NCBI RefSeq assembly: GCF_027627575.1 | Contig: NZ_CP114065.1 | Span: forward strand, 3,100,001-3,164,000 | Direction of reading: 5' to 3' | Length of the DNA: 64,000 nucleotides | Source of the DNA: Kribbella sp. CA-293567 | GTDB lineage: Bacteria > Actinomycetota > Actinomycetes > Propionibacteriales > Kribbellaceae | In this document: in pieces, positions 45,293 to 57,716 of the stretch | How the letters are laid out: every line of letters begins with the position of its first letter | How positions within the stretch are numbered: position 1 is the first letter of the stretch | Program-made: the position numbers and the translations under genes | Notes under the pieces: generated by a model | What the model was told of the DNA's origin: nothing | Database searches by the model: none | The model's input: only the letters and a program-made list of their open reading frames with translations

Positions 45293-46524
45293 TGGATGCC
45301 GACAGCAACGATCCGTCGTACGCCGGGACGTTGCGCGCCGCGCTGACCGAGTCGCTGGTCGCCGAGGGCGCCATCCGGGACGCCCGGATCGCCGATGCCT
45401 TCCGGGCCGTTCCGCGGCATCTCTTCGTTCCGCAGGTCCCGGTCGAGCTCGCCTACACCGACGACGTCGTGCTGATGAAGCGGGACGGTTCCGGGATCGC
45501 GATCAGCTCGGTCTCGCAGCCGACCGTGGTCGCGCTGATGCTCGGACAGGCCGACGTCCAGCCCGGCCACCGAGTGCTCGAGATCGGCTCCGGCGGCTAC
45601 AACGCGGCGCTGCTGAGCGAGCTCACCGGGCCGGACGGCGCGGTCACCACGATCGACATCGACCAGGAGGTGACCGCTCGCGCCTGGCGAGGTCTGGAGG
45701 CAGCCGGCTATCCGGCGGTTCGGGTTCGGCAGGCCGATGGCGAGTTCGGCTGCCCGGAGCATGCTCCCTACGACCGGATCGTCGTCACGGTCACCGCCTG
45801 GGACATCGCCCCTGCGTGGGTGCAGCAGCTCGCGCCGGGTGGCCGCATCGTCGTACCGCTGAGGATGCGGTCGCAGACGCGGTCGACCGCCTTCGATCTG
45901 GTCGGAGCCGCTGAATCGGGAACCAGCCTGGAGAGCCGGTCGATGACGGTCTGCGGCTTCGTCTCCATGCAGGGAGAGGGCGCGGGGGACGAGCGCTTCG
46001 TGTCGTTGCACGGCGGCCGGGTGAAGCTGAGCTTCGACGAGGATCAAGCCGGTCAGCCGCTGCCACCCGAGCGGGTGCTGGACCGGCGGCCGGTGACGCA
46101 GTGGTCCGGCGTACTGATGAATCGCGAGGAGCCGTTGTCCGACCTCGACCTCTGGCTCGCCTCGACGCTGCCGGGATTCTGCGTTCTGGTCGCCGAGCAG
46201 CGTGCGGTGGAGAAGGGGCTCGTCTCGCCGGTCCCGCGCTGGGGAGCCTCTGCGGCCGCGTCCGCCAGTTCGCTGGGGTATCTCACCGCCCGCCCCACCG
46301 CGGATCCGGATCATGTCGAACTCGGTGTCATCGCACACGGTCCGGACGCGCGAGCCATGGCGCGGTCGTTCGCAGGCGAGGTGCGCTACTGGAAGGAGAA
46401 TCAGCGTGACGGCGCCGGACCGACAGTACGAATCTACCCGGCCACTTTTTCGCCGGCAGCGCTACCGGCAGGCTTCCGGCTTCGGAAGCGGCATCACCAG
46501 GTGGTCGTCAGCTGGCCGGAGTAG
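45292..46524 (+). CDS. PCMT-like methyltransferase of the FxLD type
   Basis: SAM-dependent methyltransferase of 410 residues. The N-terminal part resembles protein-L-isoaspartate O-methyltransferase: VPRHLFVPQVPVELAYTDD, ISSVSQPTVVALML, and the SAM motif VLEIGSGGYNAALLSELTG. The C-terminal half (about residues 230-410), with the FCVLVAEQRAVE and VRIYPATFSP regions, is typical of the family annotated as methyltransferase, FxLD system. That family is usually found with lanthipeptide genes and FxLD precursors. No such precursor was seen beside it. Its one-base overlap with marR puts it under the same control. The substrate is unknown. Confidence 0.78.
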   Translation: MDADSNDPSYAGTLRAALTESLVAEGAIRDARIADAFRAVPRHLFVPQVPVELAYTDDVVLMKRDGSGIAISSVSQPTVVALMLGQADVQPGHRVLEIGSGGYNAALLSELTGPDGAVTTIDIDQEVTARAWRGLEAAGYPAVRVRQADGEFGCPEHAPYDRIVVTVTAWDIAPAWVQQLAPGGRIVVPLRMRSQTRSTAFDLVGAAESGTSLESRSMTVCGFVSMQGEGAGDERFVSLHGGRVKLSFDEDQAGQPLPPERVLDRRPVTQWSGVLMNREEPLSDLDLWLASTLPGFCVLVAEQRAVEKGLVSPVPRWGASAAASASSLGYLTARPTADPDHVELGVIAHGPDARAMARSFAGEVRYWKENQRDGAGPTVRIYPATFSPAALPAGFRLRKRHHQVVVSWPE

Positions 46525-47512
46525 CGGGGCGGCCGGCGTTGCGGACTGTCTGCCACAGCTCGTCGATGTCGGTGCGGTCATCGGTGTCGGCCTTCTCGAC
46601 CCAGCCGCTGGCCCAGACGTTCTCGTCGCGATCGAGATCGAAGACCGACTCGGCGAAGGCGGCGGAACCGACGTACCGGTTCTCCTCTGCGGGCGAGTCC
46701 GACCGCGAGCTGTCCAGGTCAGGGGTCGCGCCTGCCCTGCTAGGCGGGGCGACCAGTTCGCGGGCGTACTTCTGCGCCTCGATGATGCCGAGGTCCTGCT
46801 CGTCGCAGAGCAGCCGGATCGCCGGCACCTCGTTGCCGGTGCTCATCAGCTCGCGGATGCGGCGCTCCAGCGGGCTGTTCGGGGCCGGGAAGTTGTGCTC
46901 CGGCTGACGGCCGTGCTGGGTACGGTTGGCCTGCGGTGCGTACTGCGGTGCGTGCTGGGGTGTCTGCTGGTACTGCTGAGCAGGCGGCGCCTGGTAGTGC
47001 TGGGCTGGCGGGCCTTGCTGGTACTGCGGCGGCCAGTTGGTCGGCTGCTGTGCGGGGTACTGCTGGGCCGGCTGGTACTGACCGGGAGGCGCGTATCCGC
47101 CTTGTGCAGCAGGGCCGCCGTACTGTCCCTGGTTGACCTGACCTTGGCCGTACTGTCCCTGCGCTTGCGGGTGCTGGCCGTAAGTGGGGGACTGCCCCTG
47201 CTGACCGGCCTGGAGCAGCGTGTGCAACATCCCGGCGAGCTGAGCGCTGCTCTGGGCGCGACCGCTTCGGTGGACCTGGGTGGGCGGAGCGCCGGGGAAG
47301 GTCTGTCCGGGCAACGGCTGACCCGACAGGGGCTGGGTGAATTGCCCCTGGACCTGCGGCGGCTGCAGACCGGCCTGCTGGGCCTGGATCTGCTCCAGCA
47401 ACCTCCGCACCCGAGGGCTCGCGGTCGACGGGTCCGCCTTCGCGGATTTCGCGGCCTTGCGGCCCAACCCGAAGATGAGCAGGAAGACGACAAAGATGAT
47501 CACAGTCGTCAT
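46508..47512 (-). CDS. membrane-anchored Gln/Pro/Gly-rich protein
   Basis: Protein of 334 residues. A single N-terminal membrane helix (TTVIIFVVFLLIFGLG) is followed by a short helical region (SPRVRRLLEQIQAQQAG). About 150 residues of low-complexity Gln/Pro/Gly/Tyr repeats follow (QYGQGQVNQGQYGGPAAQGG). A folded patch then appears, STGNEVPAIRLLCDEQDLGIIEAQKYARELV, resembling the short L7/L12-C-terminal-like helix pair of some actinobacterial proteins, and an acidic tail. Such regions often drive condensation or protein contacts; the role here is unknown. Its stop lies 17 bp inside the end of the convergent methyltransferase gene. Confidence 0.7.
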   Translation of the reverse strand: MTTVIIFVVFLLIFGLGRKAAKSAKADPSTASPRVRRLLEQIQAQQAGLQPPQVQGQFTQPLSGQPLPGQTFPGAPPTQVHRSGRAQSSAQLAGMLHTLLQAGQQGQSPTYGQHPQAQGQYGQGQVNQGQYGGPAAQGGYAPPGQYQPAQQYPAQQPTNWPPQYQQGPPAQHYQAPPAQQYQQTPQHAPQYAPQANRTQHGRQPEHNFPAPNSPLERRIRELMSTGNEVPAIRLLCDEQDLGIIEAQKYARELVAPPSRAGATPDLDSSRSDSPAEENRYVGSAAFAESVFDLDRDENVWASGWVEKADTDDRTDIDELWQTVRNAGRPATPAS

Positions 47513-47603
47513 CGGGGGCCTCCGGGGTGCGGTCGGGGAACTGCCTGGAGGCCAGCGTAGAGCCCCCGGAGACCACGAGTCGGGAGAACTGCCTGCTGAC
47601 CGC

Positions 47604-47609
47604 TACAAT
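47604..47609 (+). promoter_or_regulatory. -10 element upstream of efp
   Basis: TACAAT, one mismatch from consensus, 67 bases before the efp start with TGACCGC just ahead of it. No good -35 at 17 bases. The leader between them contains small TGACTG/CAGTCA arms (47632-47637 and 47649-47654). Confidence 0.35.
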
Positions 47610-47675
47610 CTGGCGTACCGCTGATCACTTCTGACTGCTGACTTCTCTCAGTCACTTCGTAAGGGGAACTCCCGC

Positions 47676-48239
47676 GTGGCATCGACGAACGACCTCAAGA
47701 ACGGCATGGTGCTCAACCTGGATGGGCAGCTGTGGTCTGTCGTCTGGTTCCAGCACCACAAGCCCGGCAAGGGCGGTGCCGTGATGCGGACCAAGCTGAA
47801 GCACGTGCTGAGCGGCAAGGTCGTCGACAAGACCTTCAACGCCGACGTCAAGGTCGACGTGGCCAACGTCGACAAGCGCGACATGACGTACCTGTACAAC
47901 GACGGTGGCTCCTACGTCTTCATGGACAGCACCACCTACGAGCAGGTGCACATCACCCCCGAGGTCGTCGGCGACGCCTCGAACTTCCTGCTGGAGAACC
48001 AGGAAGCCACCGTCGCGGTGCACGAGGAACTGCCGCTCTACATCGAGCTCCCGGCCTCGGTCGAGCTCACCGTGGAGTACACCGAGCCCGGCCTGCAGGG
48101 CGACCGCTCGACCGGTGGCACCAAGCCGGCCAAGCTGGAGACCGGCTACACCATCAACGTCCCGCTGTTCCTGACCACCGGCGAGAAGGTCAAGGTGGAC
48201 ACCCGGACCGGGGACTACCTCGGCCGCGTCACCTCCTGA
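47676..48239 (+). CDS. efp: translation elongation factor P
   Basis: EF-P of 187 residues, which relieves ribosome stalling at polyproline stretches. The N-terminal KOW-like domain carries the tip loop [18 protein letters not shown], where the conserved Lys may be modified. Two OB domains follow, ending [11 protein letters not shown] and [28 protein letters not shown] precedes the GTG start. Several proteins in this window are very Pro-rich. It is followed after 24 bp by nusB. Confidence 0.96.
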   Translation: MASTNDLKNGMVLNLDGQLWSVVWFQHHKPGKGGAVMRTKLKHVLSGKVVDKTFNADVKVDVANVDKRDMTYLYNDGGSYVFMDSTTYEQVHITPEVVGDASNFLLENQEATVAVHEELPLYIELPASVELTVEYTEPGLQGDRSTGGTKPAKLETGYTINVPLFLTTGEKVKVDTRTGDYLGRVTS

Positions 48240-48263
48240 CACCCGAGAGCTGGACAACAGAAC

Positions 48264-48674
48264 ATGTCTGCCCGTAGCAAGGCCCGCAAGCGCGCCCTCG
48301 ACGTGCTCTTCGAGTCGGAGCTCCGGGGGTTGCCCGTCGGTGGCACCCTGGCCGACCGGGTGGCCGACAACGACCCGCCGGTGAACGAGTTCACCGTCGC
48401 GCTGGTCGAGGGGGTCTCGGAGCACATCGAGGCGATCGACGAACTGCTCGGTGCGCACTCGGTGGGCTGGACGCTGGACCGGATGCCGGCCGTCGACCGC
48501 AACATCCTGCGGATCGGCGCCTACGAGTTGCTGTTCGACGAGCAGGTGCCGGACGTGGTGGCGGTCAGCGAGGCCGTCTCGATGGCGCGCGACCTGTCCA
48601 CCGACGAGTCGCCGGCGTTCGTCAACGGGCTGCTGGCCCGGCTGCTCCAGCTGAAGCCCACGCTGGGCGTCTAG
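48264..48674 (+). CDS. nusB: transcription antitermination factor NusB
   Basis: All-helical RNA-binding protein of 136 residues that joins NusE/S10 on boxA RNA during rRNA transcription. Signatures: SARSKARKRALDVLFESEL at the N terminus, MPAVDRNILRIGAYELLFDE and VSEAVSMARDLSTDESPAFVNGLL. Placed after efp as in most actinobacteria. Confidence 0.95.
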   Translation: MSARSKARKRALDVLFESELRGLPVGGTLADRVADNDPPVNEFTVALVEGVSEHIEAIDELLGAHSVGWTLDRMPAVDRNILRIGAYELLFDEQVPDVVAVSEAVSMARDLSTDESPAFVNGLLARLLQLKPTLGV

Positions 48675-48751
48675 GACTGCTCCAGCCGAAACCCGGACTG
48701 GCCCGTCCTGTCACTCTCGTCCAGGCCCTCAGCAGGCCTGTAGTGCTCAAC

Positions 48752-48785
48752 AGGCCCGGTACCGCCACGGTGCGGTGCCGGGCCT
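48752..48785 (+). terminator. terminator of efp-nusB
   Basis: A 14-bp stem with one G-T pair (48752-48765 with 48772-48785) and a 6-base loop, followed by TCTCA, 77 bases after the nusB stop. The rest of the 308-bp gap to the bldD stop holds no recognisable gene. Confidence 0.8.
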
Positions 48786-48982
48786 TCTCAGCGTCCCCGT
48801 TCGTCGGCGCGGGGGGAACGGCCCCGGCCTGGTGGTGCGACTACTCGTACTGAAAAAGCCTTTCCTGCGACCCGGGCAGGTCCCGGGTGGCCCGTCTCCG
48901 TGTGGAGAGGCGGGCAGGCGGCCGTGGGCAAGCTGCTACGAGCCCCGACCGTCTTGTCACGCCGTCGCGAGTCGGACGCCGG

Positions 48983-49495
48983 TCAGGCGCCGGCTGCCTC
49001 GGACTCCTCGACGTCACCCTTCGCCTCCGGGTTGAGCACACCCCAGGAGATGAAACGCTCGGTCAGAGTCGTCGGCGACTCGTCGTAGATCACGGCCAGG
49101 GTGCGCATGTCGTCCTGACGGATCGACAGCACCTTGCCGTTGTAGTCCCCGCGCTGGGCCTGGATCGTGGCCGCGTACCGCGTGAGCGGACCGGCCTCGC
49201 TCGCGTCGAGGTGCTGCAGGGCCTCCAGGTCGAGGATCAACCTGGGCGGAGCAGCAGCCGCTGCCGCCGCGCTGGCGGATCCAGGAAGCAGCTCACGGAT
49301 CGGCACGCCGTAGAAATCGGCGAGCTCCGCAAGCTTCTGGACGGTGACGGCCCGATCGCCACGCTCGTAAGAGCCGACGACGACCGCCTTCCAGCGACCC
49401 TTGGACTTCTCTTCCACGCCGTGCAGCGACAGACCTTGCTGCTGGCGGATGGCGCGCAACTTGCCGCCCAGTGTCTTCGCGTATTCGCTAGGCAC
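48983..49495 (-). CDS. bldD: developmental regulator BldD
   Basis: Cyclic-di-GMP-dependent repressor of 170 residues. The N-terminal Xre-type domain covers LGGKLRAIRQQQGLSLHGVE to YERGDRAVTVQKLAEL. After an Ala linker, the C-terminal domain contains the ligand signature RGD, eight residues, RQDD (RxD-X8-RxxD). Tetrameric c-di-GMP joins two such domains so the protein can bind its operator. In Streptomyces it holds back sporulation genes and represses itself. A GGAGGGA site precedes the GTG start. An exact BldD box lies upstream (49592-49606). Confidence 0.93.
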   Translation of the reverse strand: MPSEYAKTLGGKLRAIRQQQGLSLHGVEEKSKGRWKAVVVGSYERGDRAVTVQKLAELADFYGVPIRELLPGSASAAAAAAAPPRLILDLEALQHLDASEAGPLTRYAATIQAQRGDYNGKVLSIRQDDMRTLAVIYDESPTTLTERFISWGVLNPEAKGDVEESEAAGA

Positions 49496-49591
49496 GCTGG
49501 TTCTTCCCTCCGACTTTTGGTCGATACTCCGGTGGTCCGGCGGTCACTTTCCCCCGGACCCTGGGGCGGTCATTTGATCAAACCCCCCACG

Positions 49592-49606
49592 ATTACACAG
49601 AGTAAC
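49592..49606. promoter_or_regulatory. BldD box
   Basis: ATTACACAGAGTAAC fits the Streptomyces BldD consensus nTnACnC(A/T)GnGTnAn at every fixed position. It lies 97 bases upstream of the bldD start and 117 bases upstream of pyrR, between the divergent genes. Confidence 0.75.
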
Positions 49607-49653
49607 AATATTCTGGCCGCGAGGCCAGCGTCAAGACGGCGTGTCACTTCCGA

Positions 49654-49659
49654 TACGAT
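49654..49659 (+). promoter_or_regulatory. -10 element of the pyr operon
   Basis: TACGAT, matching TAnnnT, 64 bases before the pyrR start; no convincing -35 could be assigned. Transcription from here would include the PyrR-binding hairpin. Confidence 0.4.
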
Positions 49660-49687
49660 GTCAAGCGGTCCGAACGTCCTTTAAAGA

Positions 49688-49713
49688 CCCGTCCAGAGAG
49701 GCGGGAAAGGAGG
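49688..49713 (+). promoter_or_regulatory. PyrR-binding leader hairpin next to the pyrR Shine-Dalgarno
   Basis: CCCG (49688-49691) and CGGG (49702-49705) frame TCCAGAGAGG (49692-49701), the core sequence recognised by PyrR in Bacillus and mycobacterial leaders. AAGGAGG (49707-49713) follows within 2 bases, 10 bases before the ATG. PyrR-UMP bound here would block ribosome access, as shown for mycobacterial pyrR. Confidence 0.75.
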
Positions 49714-49723
49714 AACGGTAGCG

Positions 49724-50350
49724 ATGAGCCCTGCCTCGGTACCCGAGCCTGCAGTCAAGGCCGTGCCCCGCACAGTGCTGGATGCTTCCGATATTTCCCG
49801 GGCACTGACCCGGATCGCGCACGAGATCCTCGAGCGCAACCGTGGTGCCGACCCGGTGGTGCTGCTCGGCATTCCCACCCGCGGGGTGGGGCTGGCGACC
49901 CGGATCTCCGAACGGATCGCGGCGGTGGAAGGGCAGAGCGTGCCCACAGGGTCACTCGACGTGACGATGTACCGCGACGACATCGGCCTCAAACCGGCCC
50001 GCGCGCTGGAACACACCGACATCCCGCCCGGCGGGATCGACGGCAAGGTCGTGGTGCTGATCGACGACGTGCTGTTCTCCGGCCGCACCATCCGGGCCGC
50101 GCTGGACGCGATCGGCGACATCGGCCGGCCGAAGGCGGTCCAGCTGGCCGTCCTGGTCGACCGCGGCCACCGCGAGCTGCCGATCCGCGCGGACTACGTC
50201 GGCAAGAACCTGCCCACCTCGCTGGCCGAGCGGGTCACGGTGCACCTGACCGAGTACGACGCGGAGGACGCCGTGGTGATCGCGGACAAGCCGGCGCCCG
50301 AGCGCCGTCCGGCCAAGCAGGGCTCGGCCGAGCAGGAGGTGGCGCAGTGA
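49724..50350 (+). CDS. pyrR: bifunctional pyr operon regulator / uracil phosphoribosyltransferase
   Basis: PyrR of 208 residues. It senses UMP/UTP versus PRPP and binds the pyr mRNA leader. The PRPP-binding loop is [30 protein letters not shown] and [19 protein letters not shown] are also family blocks. A C-terminal charged extension ([16 protein letters not shown]) is longer than in Bacillus. First gene of a run of eight with 1- or 4-bp overlaps or touching ends, ending with pyrF. It probably represses its own translation through the leader hairpin. Confidence 0.95.
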   Translation: MSPASVPEPAVKAVPRTVLDASDISRALTRIAHEILERNRGADPVVLLGIPTRGVGLATRISERIAAVEGQSVPTGSLDVTMYRDDIGLKPARALEHTDIPPGGIDGKVVVLIDDVLFSGRTIRAALDAIGDIGRPKAVQLAVLVDRGHRELPIRADYVGKNLPTSLAERVTVHLTEYDAEDAVVIADKPAPERRPAKQGSAEQEVAQ

Positions 50351-51294
50351 AGCACTTGCTGAGTGCCGGTGATCTGTCCAGGGACGAGGCCAATCTCATC
50401 CTCGACACCGCCGAAGAGATGCGCAGCCTGGCGGACCGGCCGATCAAGAAGCTGCCCGCGCTGCGCGGCCGCACGGTGGTCAACCTCTTCTTCGAGGACT
50501 CCACCCGGACCAGGATCTCGTTCGAGGCGGCCGCCAAGCGGCTGTCGGCCGACGTGATCAACTTCTCCGCCAAGGGCTCCAGCGTGAGCAAGGGCGAAAG
50601 CCTCAAGGACACCGCGCTGACCCTGCAGGCGATGGGCGCCGACGGGGTGGTCTGCCGGCACGGGTCGTCCGGGGCCCCGCACCTGCTGGCCACCTCCGGC
50701 TGGCTGAACGGCTCGGTGGTGAACGCCGGCGACGGCACCCACGAGCACCCCACCCAGGCGCTGCTGGACGCGTTCACGATGCGCCGCCACCTCGGCTCGC
50801 TCGACGGCCGCCGGATCACCATCGTCGGCGACGTCCTGCACAGCCGGGTGGCCCGTTCGAACGTGCTGCTGCTCTCGACGCTGGGCGCCGAGGTCACGGT
50901 GGTCGCCCCGCCGACGCTGCTGCCGGTCGACATGACCAGCTGGCCGTGCGCCACGTCGTACGACCTGGACGGCACGCTGGCCAAGAGCGACGCGGTGATG
51001 ATGCTGCGGGTCCAGCGGGAGCGGATGGGTGAGGCGTTCTTCCCCAGCGCCCGCGAGTACACCCGGCGCTACGGCCTGGACGTGCACCGGATGGCGCAGT
51101 TGCCCGACGAGGCGATCGTGCTGCACCCCGGCCCGATGAACCGCGGGATGGAGATCAGCGCCGAGGTCGCCGACTCGACCCGCTCGGTGATCGTCGAACA
51201 GGTCACGAACGGCGTGGCGGTCCGGATGGCCGTGCTTTACCTGCTGCTCTCGGGCAGTACCGATACCAATCCCACTGAGGAGCCCAAGGCGTGA
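50347..51294 (+). CDS. pyrB: aspartate carbamoyltransferase catalytic subunit
   Basis: Condenses carbamoyl phosphate with aspartate; 315 residues. The carbamoyl-phosphate loop [28 protein letters not shown] and [13 protein letters not shown] are diagnostic. No regulatory pyrI is present, as expected outside enterics. The GTG overlaps the pyrR stop by 4 bp and pyrC overlaps its end by 4 bp. Confidence 0.97.
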   Translation: MKHLLSAGDLSRDEANLILDTAEEMRSLADRPIKKLPALRGRTVVNLFFEDSTRTRISFEAAAKRLSADVINFSAKGSSVSKGESLKDTALTLQAMGADGVVCRHGSSGAPHLLATSGWLNGSVVNAGDGTHEHPTQALLDAFTMRRHLGSLDGRRITIVGDVLHSRVARSNVLLLSTLGAEVTVVAPPTLLPVDMTSWPCATSYDLDGTLAKSDAVMMLRVQRERMGEAFFPSAREYTRRYGLDVHRMAQLPDEAIVLHPGPMNRGMEISAEVADSTRSVIVEQVTNGVAVRMAVLYLLLSGSTDTNPTEEPKA

Positions 51295-52583
51295 ACGCGT
51301 ACCTGATCACCGGAGCCCGCATCGTCGGCGGTGAGGTGGCGGACCTGCTGATCGACAACGGCGAGATCGTGGCCGTCGGCAACGACGTGGCCCGGCCCGA
51401 GGGCGTCGAGATCATCGACGCGACCGGCCAGATCGCGCTCCCCGGCCTGGTCGACCTGCACACCCACCTGCGCGAGCCCGGCCGCGAGGACGCCGAGACG
51501 GTGCTGACCGGCACCCGGTCGGCGGCGATGGGCGGTTTCACCGCCGTCTTCGCGATGGCCAACACCGACCCGGTGGCCGACACGGCCGGAGTGGTCGAGC
51601 AGGTCTGGCGCCTCGGCCGCGAAGGCGGGTACGCCGACGTCTACCCGATCGGCGCGGTCACGGTCGGCCGGCAGGGCACGCAACTGGCCGAGCTGGGCGC
51701 GATGGCCGACTCGGCCGCGCGGGTCCGGGTGTTCTCCGACGACGGCGACTGCGTCTGGGACGCCGCCCTGATGCGCCGCGCCCTCGAGTACGTGAAGGCC
51801 TTCGGCGGCACGATCGCGCAGCACGCGCAGGAGCCGAGGCTGACCAAGGGCGCCCAGATGAACGAGGGAGCGCTCTCCGGCGTCCTCGGACTGACCGGCT
51901 GGCCGAGTGTCGCCGAGGAGTCGATCATCGCCCGCGACATCCTGCTCAACGCGCACGTCGGTTCGAAGCTGCACATCTGCCACCTGTCCACCAAGGGCTC
52001 GGTCGAGATCGTCCGGGCCGCCAAGCGGCGCGGGCTCGAGGTCACCGCCGAGGTCACGCCGCACCACCTGCTGCTGACCGAGGACCTGGCGGCGTCGTAC
52101 AACCCGGTCTACAAGGTGAACCCGCCGCTGCGCACCCAGGCCGACGTCGAGGCGGTCCGGGAAGGGCTGGCCGACGGCACCATCGACATCGTCGCCACCG
52201 ACCACGCGCCGCACCCGGTCGAGGACAAGGACTGCGAGTGGAGCGCGGCGGCGTTCGGCATGACCGGGCTGGAGACCGCTCTCTCGGTGGTCCAGCACAC
52301 GATGATCGACACCAAGCTGCTGACCTGGGCCGACCTCGCCGACCGGATGAGCCACCGGCCGGCCGTGATCGGCCAGATCAGCGAGCACGGGCAGCCGCTG
52401 GTGCCGGGCGCACCCGCCAACCTGGTGCTGGTCGACCCGGCGGCCGAGCGCACCGTCGTACCGGCCGAGACCGCGTCGCTGTCGCGGAACACGCCGTTCG
52501 CCGGAATGAAGCTGCCGGGCCGGGTGATGGCGACCTTCCTGCGGGGCGAGCCGACCGTCCTGGACGGGAAGCTCACCAAGTGA
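51291..52583 (+). CDS. pyrC: dihydroorotase (class I)
   Basis: Zinc amidohydrolase of 430 residues that closes the dihydroorotate ring. Metal ligands: [25 protein letters not shown], and [12 protein letters not shown]. The length and architecture match class I enzymes that pair with PyrB. Overlaps pyrB (GTGA) and the following membrane-protein gene (GTGA). Confidence 0.96.
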   Translation: MNAYLITGARIVGGEVADLLIDNGEIVAVGNDVARPEGVEIIDATGQIALPGLVDLHTHLREPGREDAETVLTGTRSAAMGGFTAVFAMANTDPVADTAGVVEQVWRLGREGGYADVYPIGAVTVGRQGTQLAELGAMADSAARVRVFSDDGDCVWDAALMRRALEYVKAFGGTIAQHAQEPRLTKGAQMNEGALSGVLGLTGWPSVAEESIIARDILLNAHVGSKLHICHLSTKGSVEIVRAAKRRGLEVTAEVTPHHLLLTEDLAASYNPVYKVNPPLRTQADVEAVREGLADGTIDIVATDHAPHPVEDKDCEWSAAAFGMTGLETALSVVQHTMIDTKLLTWADLADRMSHRPAVIGQISEHGQPLVPGAPANLVLVDPAAERTVVPAETASLSRNTPFAGMKLPGRVMATFLRGEPTVLDGKLTK

Positions 52584-53077
52584 AGGCTGTCCTGGGGGTC
52601 CTCGGCACCCTGCTCGTCATCGGAGTGGGCTGGTTCGGCATGTACCGCGGCTGGCGCAACCGTCAGGCGCGGCAGGCCGGCCTGGCGCCGCTGCCGGCCG
52701 TGCCCGCCGCCACGGACGGCAAGGTGAAGGGCGTCGAAGGCGTGTACGTCGCCACCACCACCGCCGGCGACTGGATGGACCGGATCGCCGTGCACGAACT
52801 CGGAGTCCGCAGTACCGCGGACCTGGCCGTCAGCGAGGCCGGCCTGGTCTTCCACCGGCAGGGAGCGGCGGACGTCTTCATCCCCGTCGACCAGCTGACC
52901 GGCGTCCGGACCGACCGCGGGATCGCGGGCAAGGTCACCGCCGAGGCCTCCGGCCTGGTGGTGGTCACCTGGACCCACGACGGCCGCGAACTCGACACCG
53001 GCTTCCGCCCGCGCCGCAAGGCCGACACCGCCCCGCTGACCGAATCCATCTCGACCCTGATCGGAGCCGAGCAATGA
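52580..53077 (+). CDS. bacterial PH-like domain membrane protein
   Basis: Protein of 165 residues. One N-terminal membrane helix ([20 protein letters not shown]), a basic linker ([10 protein letters not shown]), then a beta-rich domain with [20 protein letters not shown] and [13 protein letters not shown], matching the PH-like protein that actinobacteria keep between pyrC and carA. Function unknown. A 4-bp overlap at both ends shows it is a true member of the operon. Confidence 0.82.
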   Translation: MKAVLGVLGTLLVIGVGWFGMYRGWRNRQARQAGLAPLPAVPAATDGKVKGVEGVYVATTTAGDWMDRIAVHELGVRSTADLAVSEAGLVFHRQGAADVFIPVDQLTGVRTDRGIAGKVTAEASGLVVVTWTHDGRELDTGFRPRRKADTAPLTESISTLIGAEQ

Positions 53078-54203
53078 GCCAGGCCGCCACACAAGCCGCG
53101 CTGCTGGTCCTCGAGGACGGCCGCGCCTTCGCCGGTACGTCGTACGGGGCGACCGGCGAGACCTTCGGCGAGGCGGTGTTCACCACCGGGATGACCGGCT
53201 ACCAGGAGACGCTGACCGACCCGTCGTACCACCGCCAGATCGTCACCCAGACCGCGCCGCACATCGGCAACACCGGGGTGAACGACGAGGACGACGAGTC
53301 GCAGAAGATCTGGGTCGCCGGGTACGTCGTCCGCGACCCCGCCCGGGTCTCGTCGAACTGGCGCGCCACCCGCGGTCTCGACGACCAGCTGAAGGGCCAG
53401 GGCATCGTCGGCATCGCCGGGATCGACACCCGGGCGCTGACCCGGCACCTGCGCGAACGCGGCGCGATGCGGGCCGGGATCTCGACCGAGATCCTCGATC
53501 CCGAGGTGCTGCTGCGCAAGGTGCTCGAGCAGCCGGCGATGGCCGGCGCCGACCTGGCCGACGAGGTCACCACCGCCGAGGCGTACGTCGTACCGGCCGA
53601 GGGGGAGAAGCGGTTCACCGTGGTCGCCCTCGATCTCGGGATCAAGACGATGACGCCGAAGCGGATGGCCGAGCGCGGGATCGAGGTGCACGTGCTGCCG
53701 GCCACCGCCTCGCTGGCCGACGTCCTGGCGGTGAACCCGGACGGCATCTTCATGAGCAACGGCCCGGGTGACCCGGAGACCACCGAGCACCCGACCACGC
53801 TGCTGAAGGAACTGCTCGGCCGCGAGATCCCGTACTTCGGGATCTGCTTCGGCAACCAGGTCTTCGGCCGGGCGCTGGGGCTGGGCACGTTCAAGCTGAA
53901 GTACGGCCACCGCGGCATCAACCAGCCGGTCCTCGACCGCGCCACCGGCAAGGTGGAGATCACCTCGCAGAACCACGGTTTCGCCGTCGACGCGCCGCTG
54001 GACGCACTGGTCGAGACGCCGTACGGCATCGCCGAGGTGACCCACGTATCGCTCAACGACAACGTCGTCGAAGGGCTCAAGCTGACCGGCAAGGACGGGA
54101 AGACCGTCGCCTTCTCGGTCCAGTACCACCCAGAGGCAGCCGCCGGGCCGCACGACTCGGCCTACCTGTTCGACCGCTTCGTAGAGCTGATGGAGAAAAG
54201 CTG

Positions 54204-54204
<1 letters not shown>
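53074..54204 (+). CDS. carA: carbamoyl-phosphate synthase small (glutaminase) subunit
   Basis: Provides ammonia from glutamine to CarB; 376 residues. The N-terminal CPSase domain shows [12 protein letters not shown] and [15 protein letters not shown]. The class I amidotransferase has its Cys in [14 protein letters not shown] (Phe where Leu is usual) and the His/Glu pair in [17 protein letters not shown] coupling to carB. Confidence 0.97.
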
Positions 54205-57715
<3,511 letters not shown>

Positions 57716-57716
<1 letters not shown>

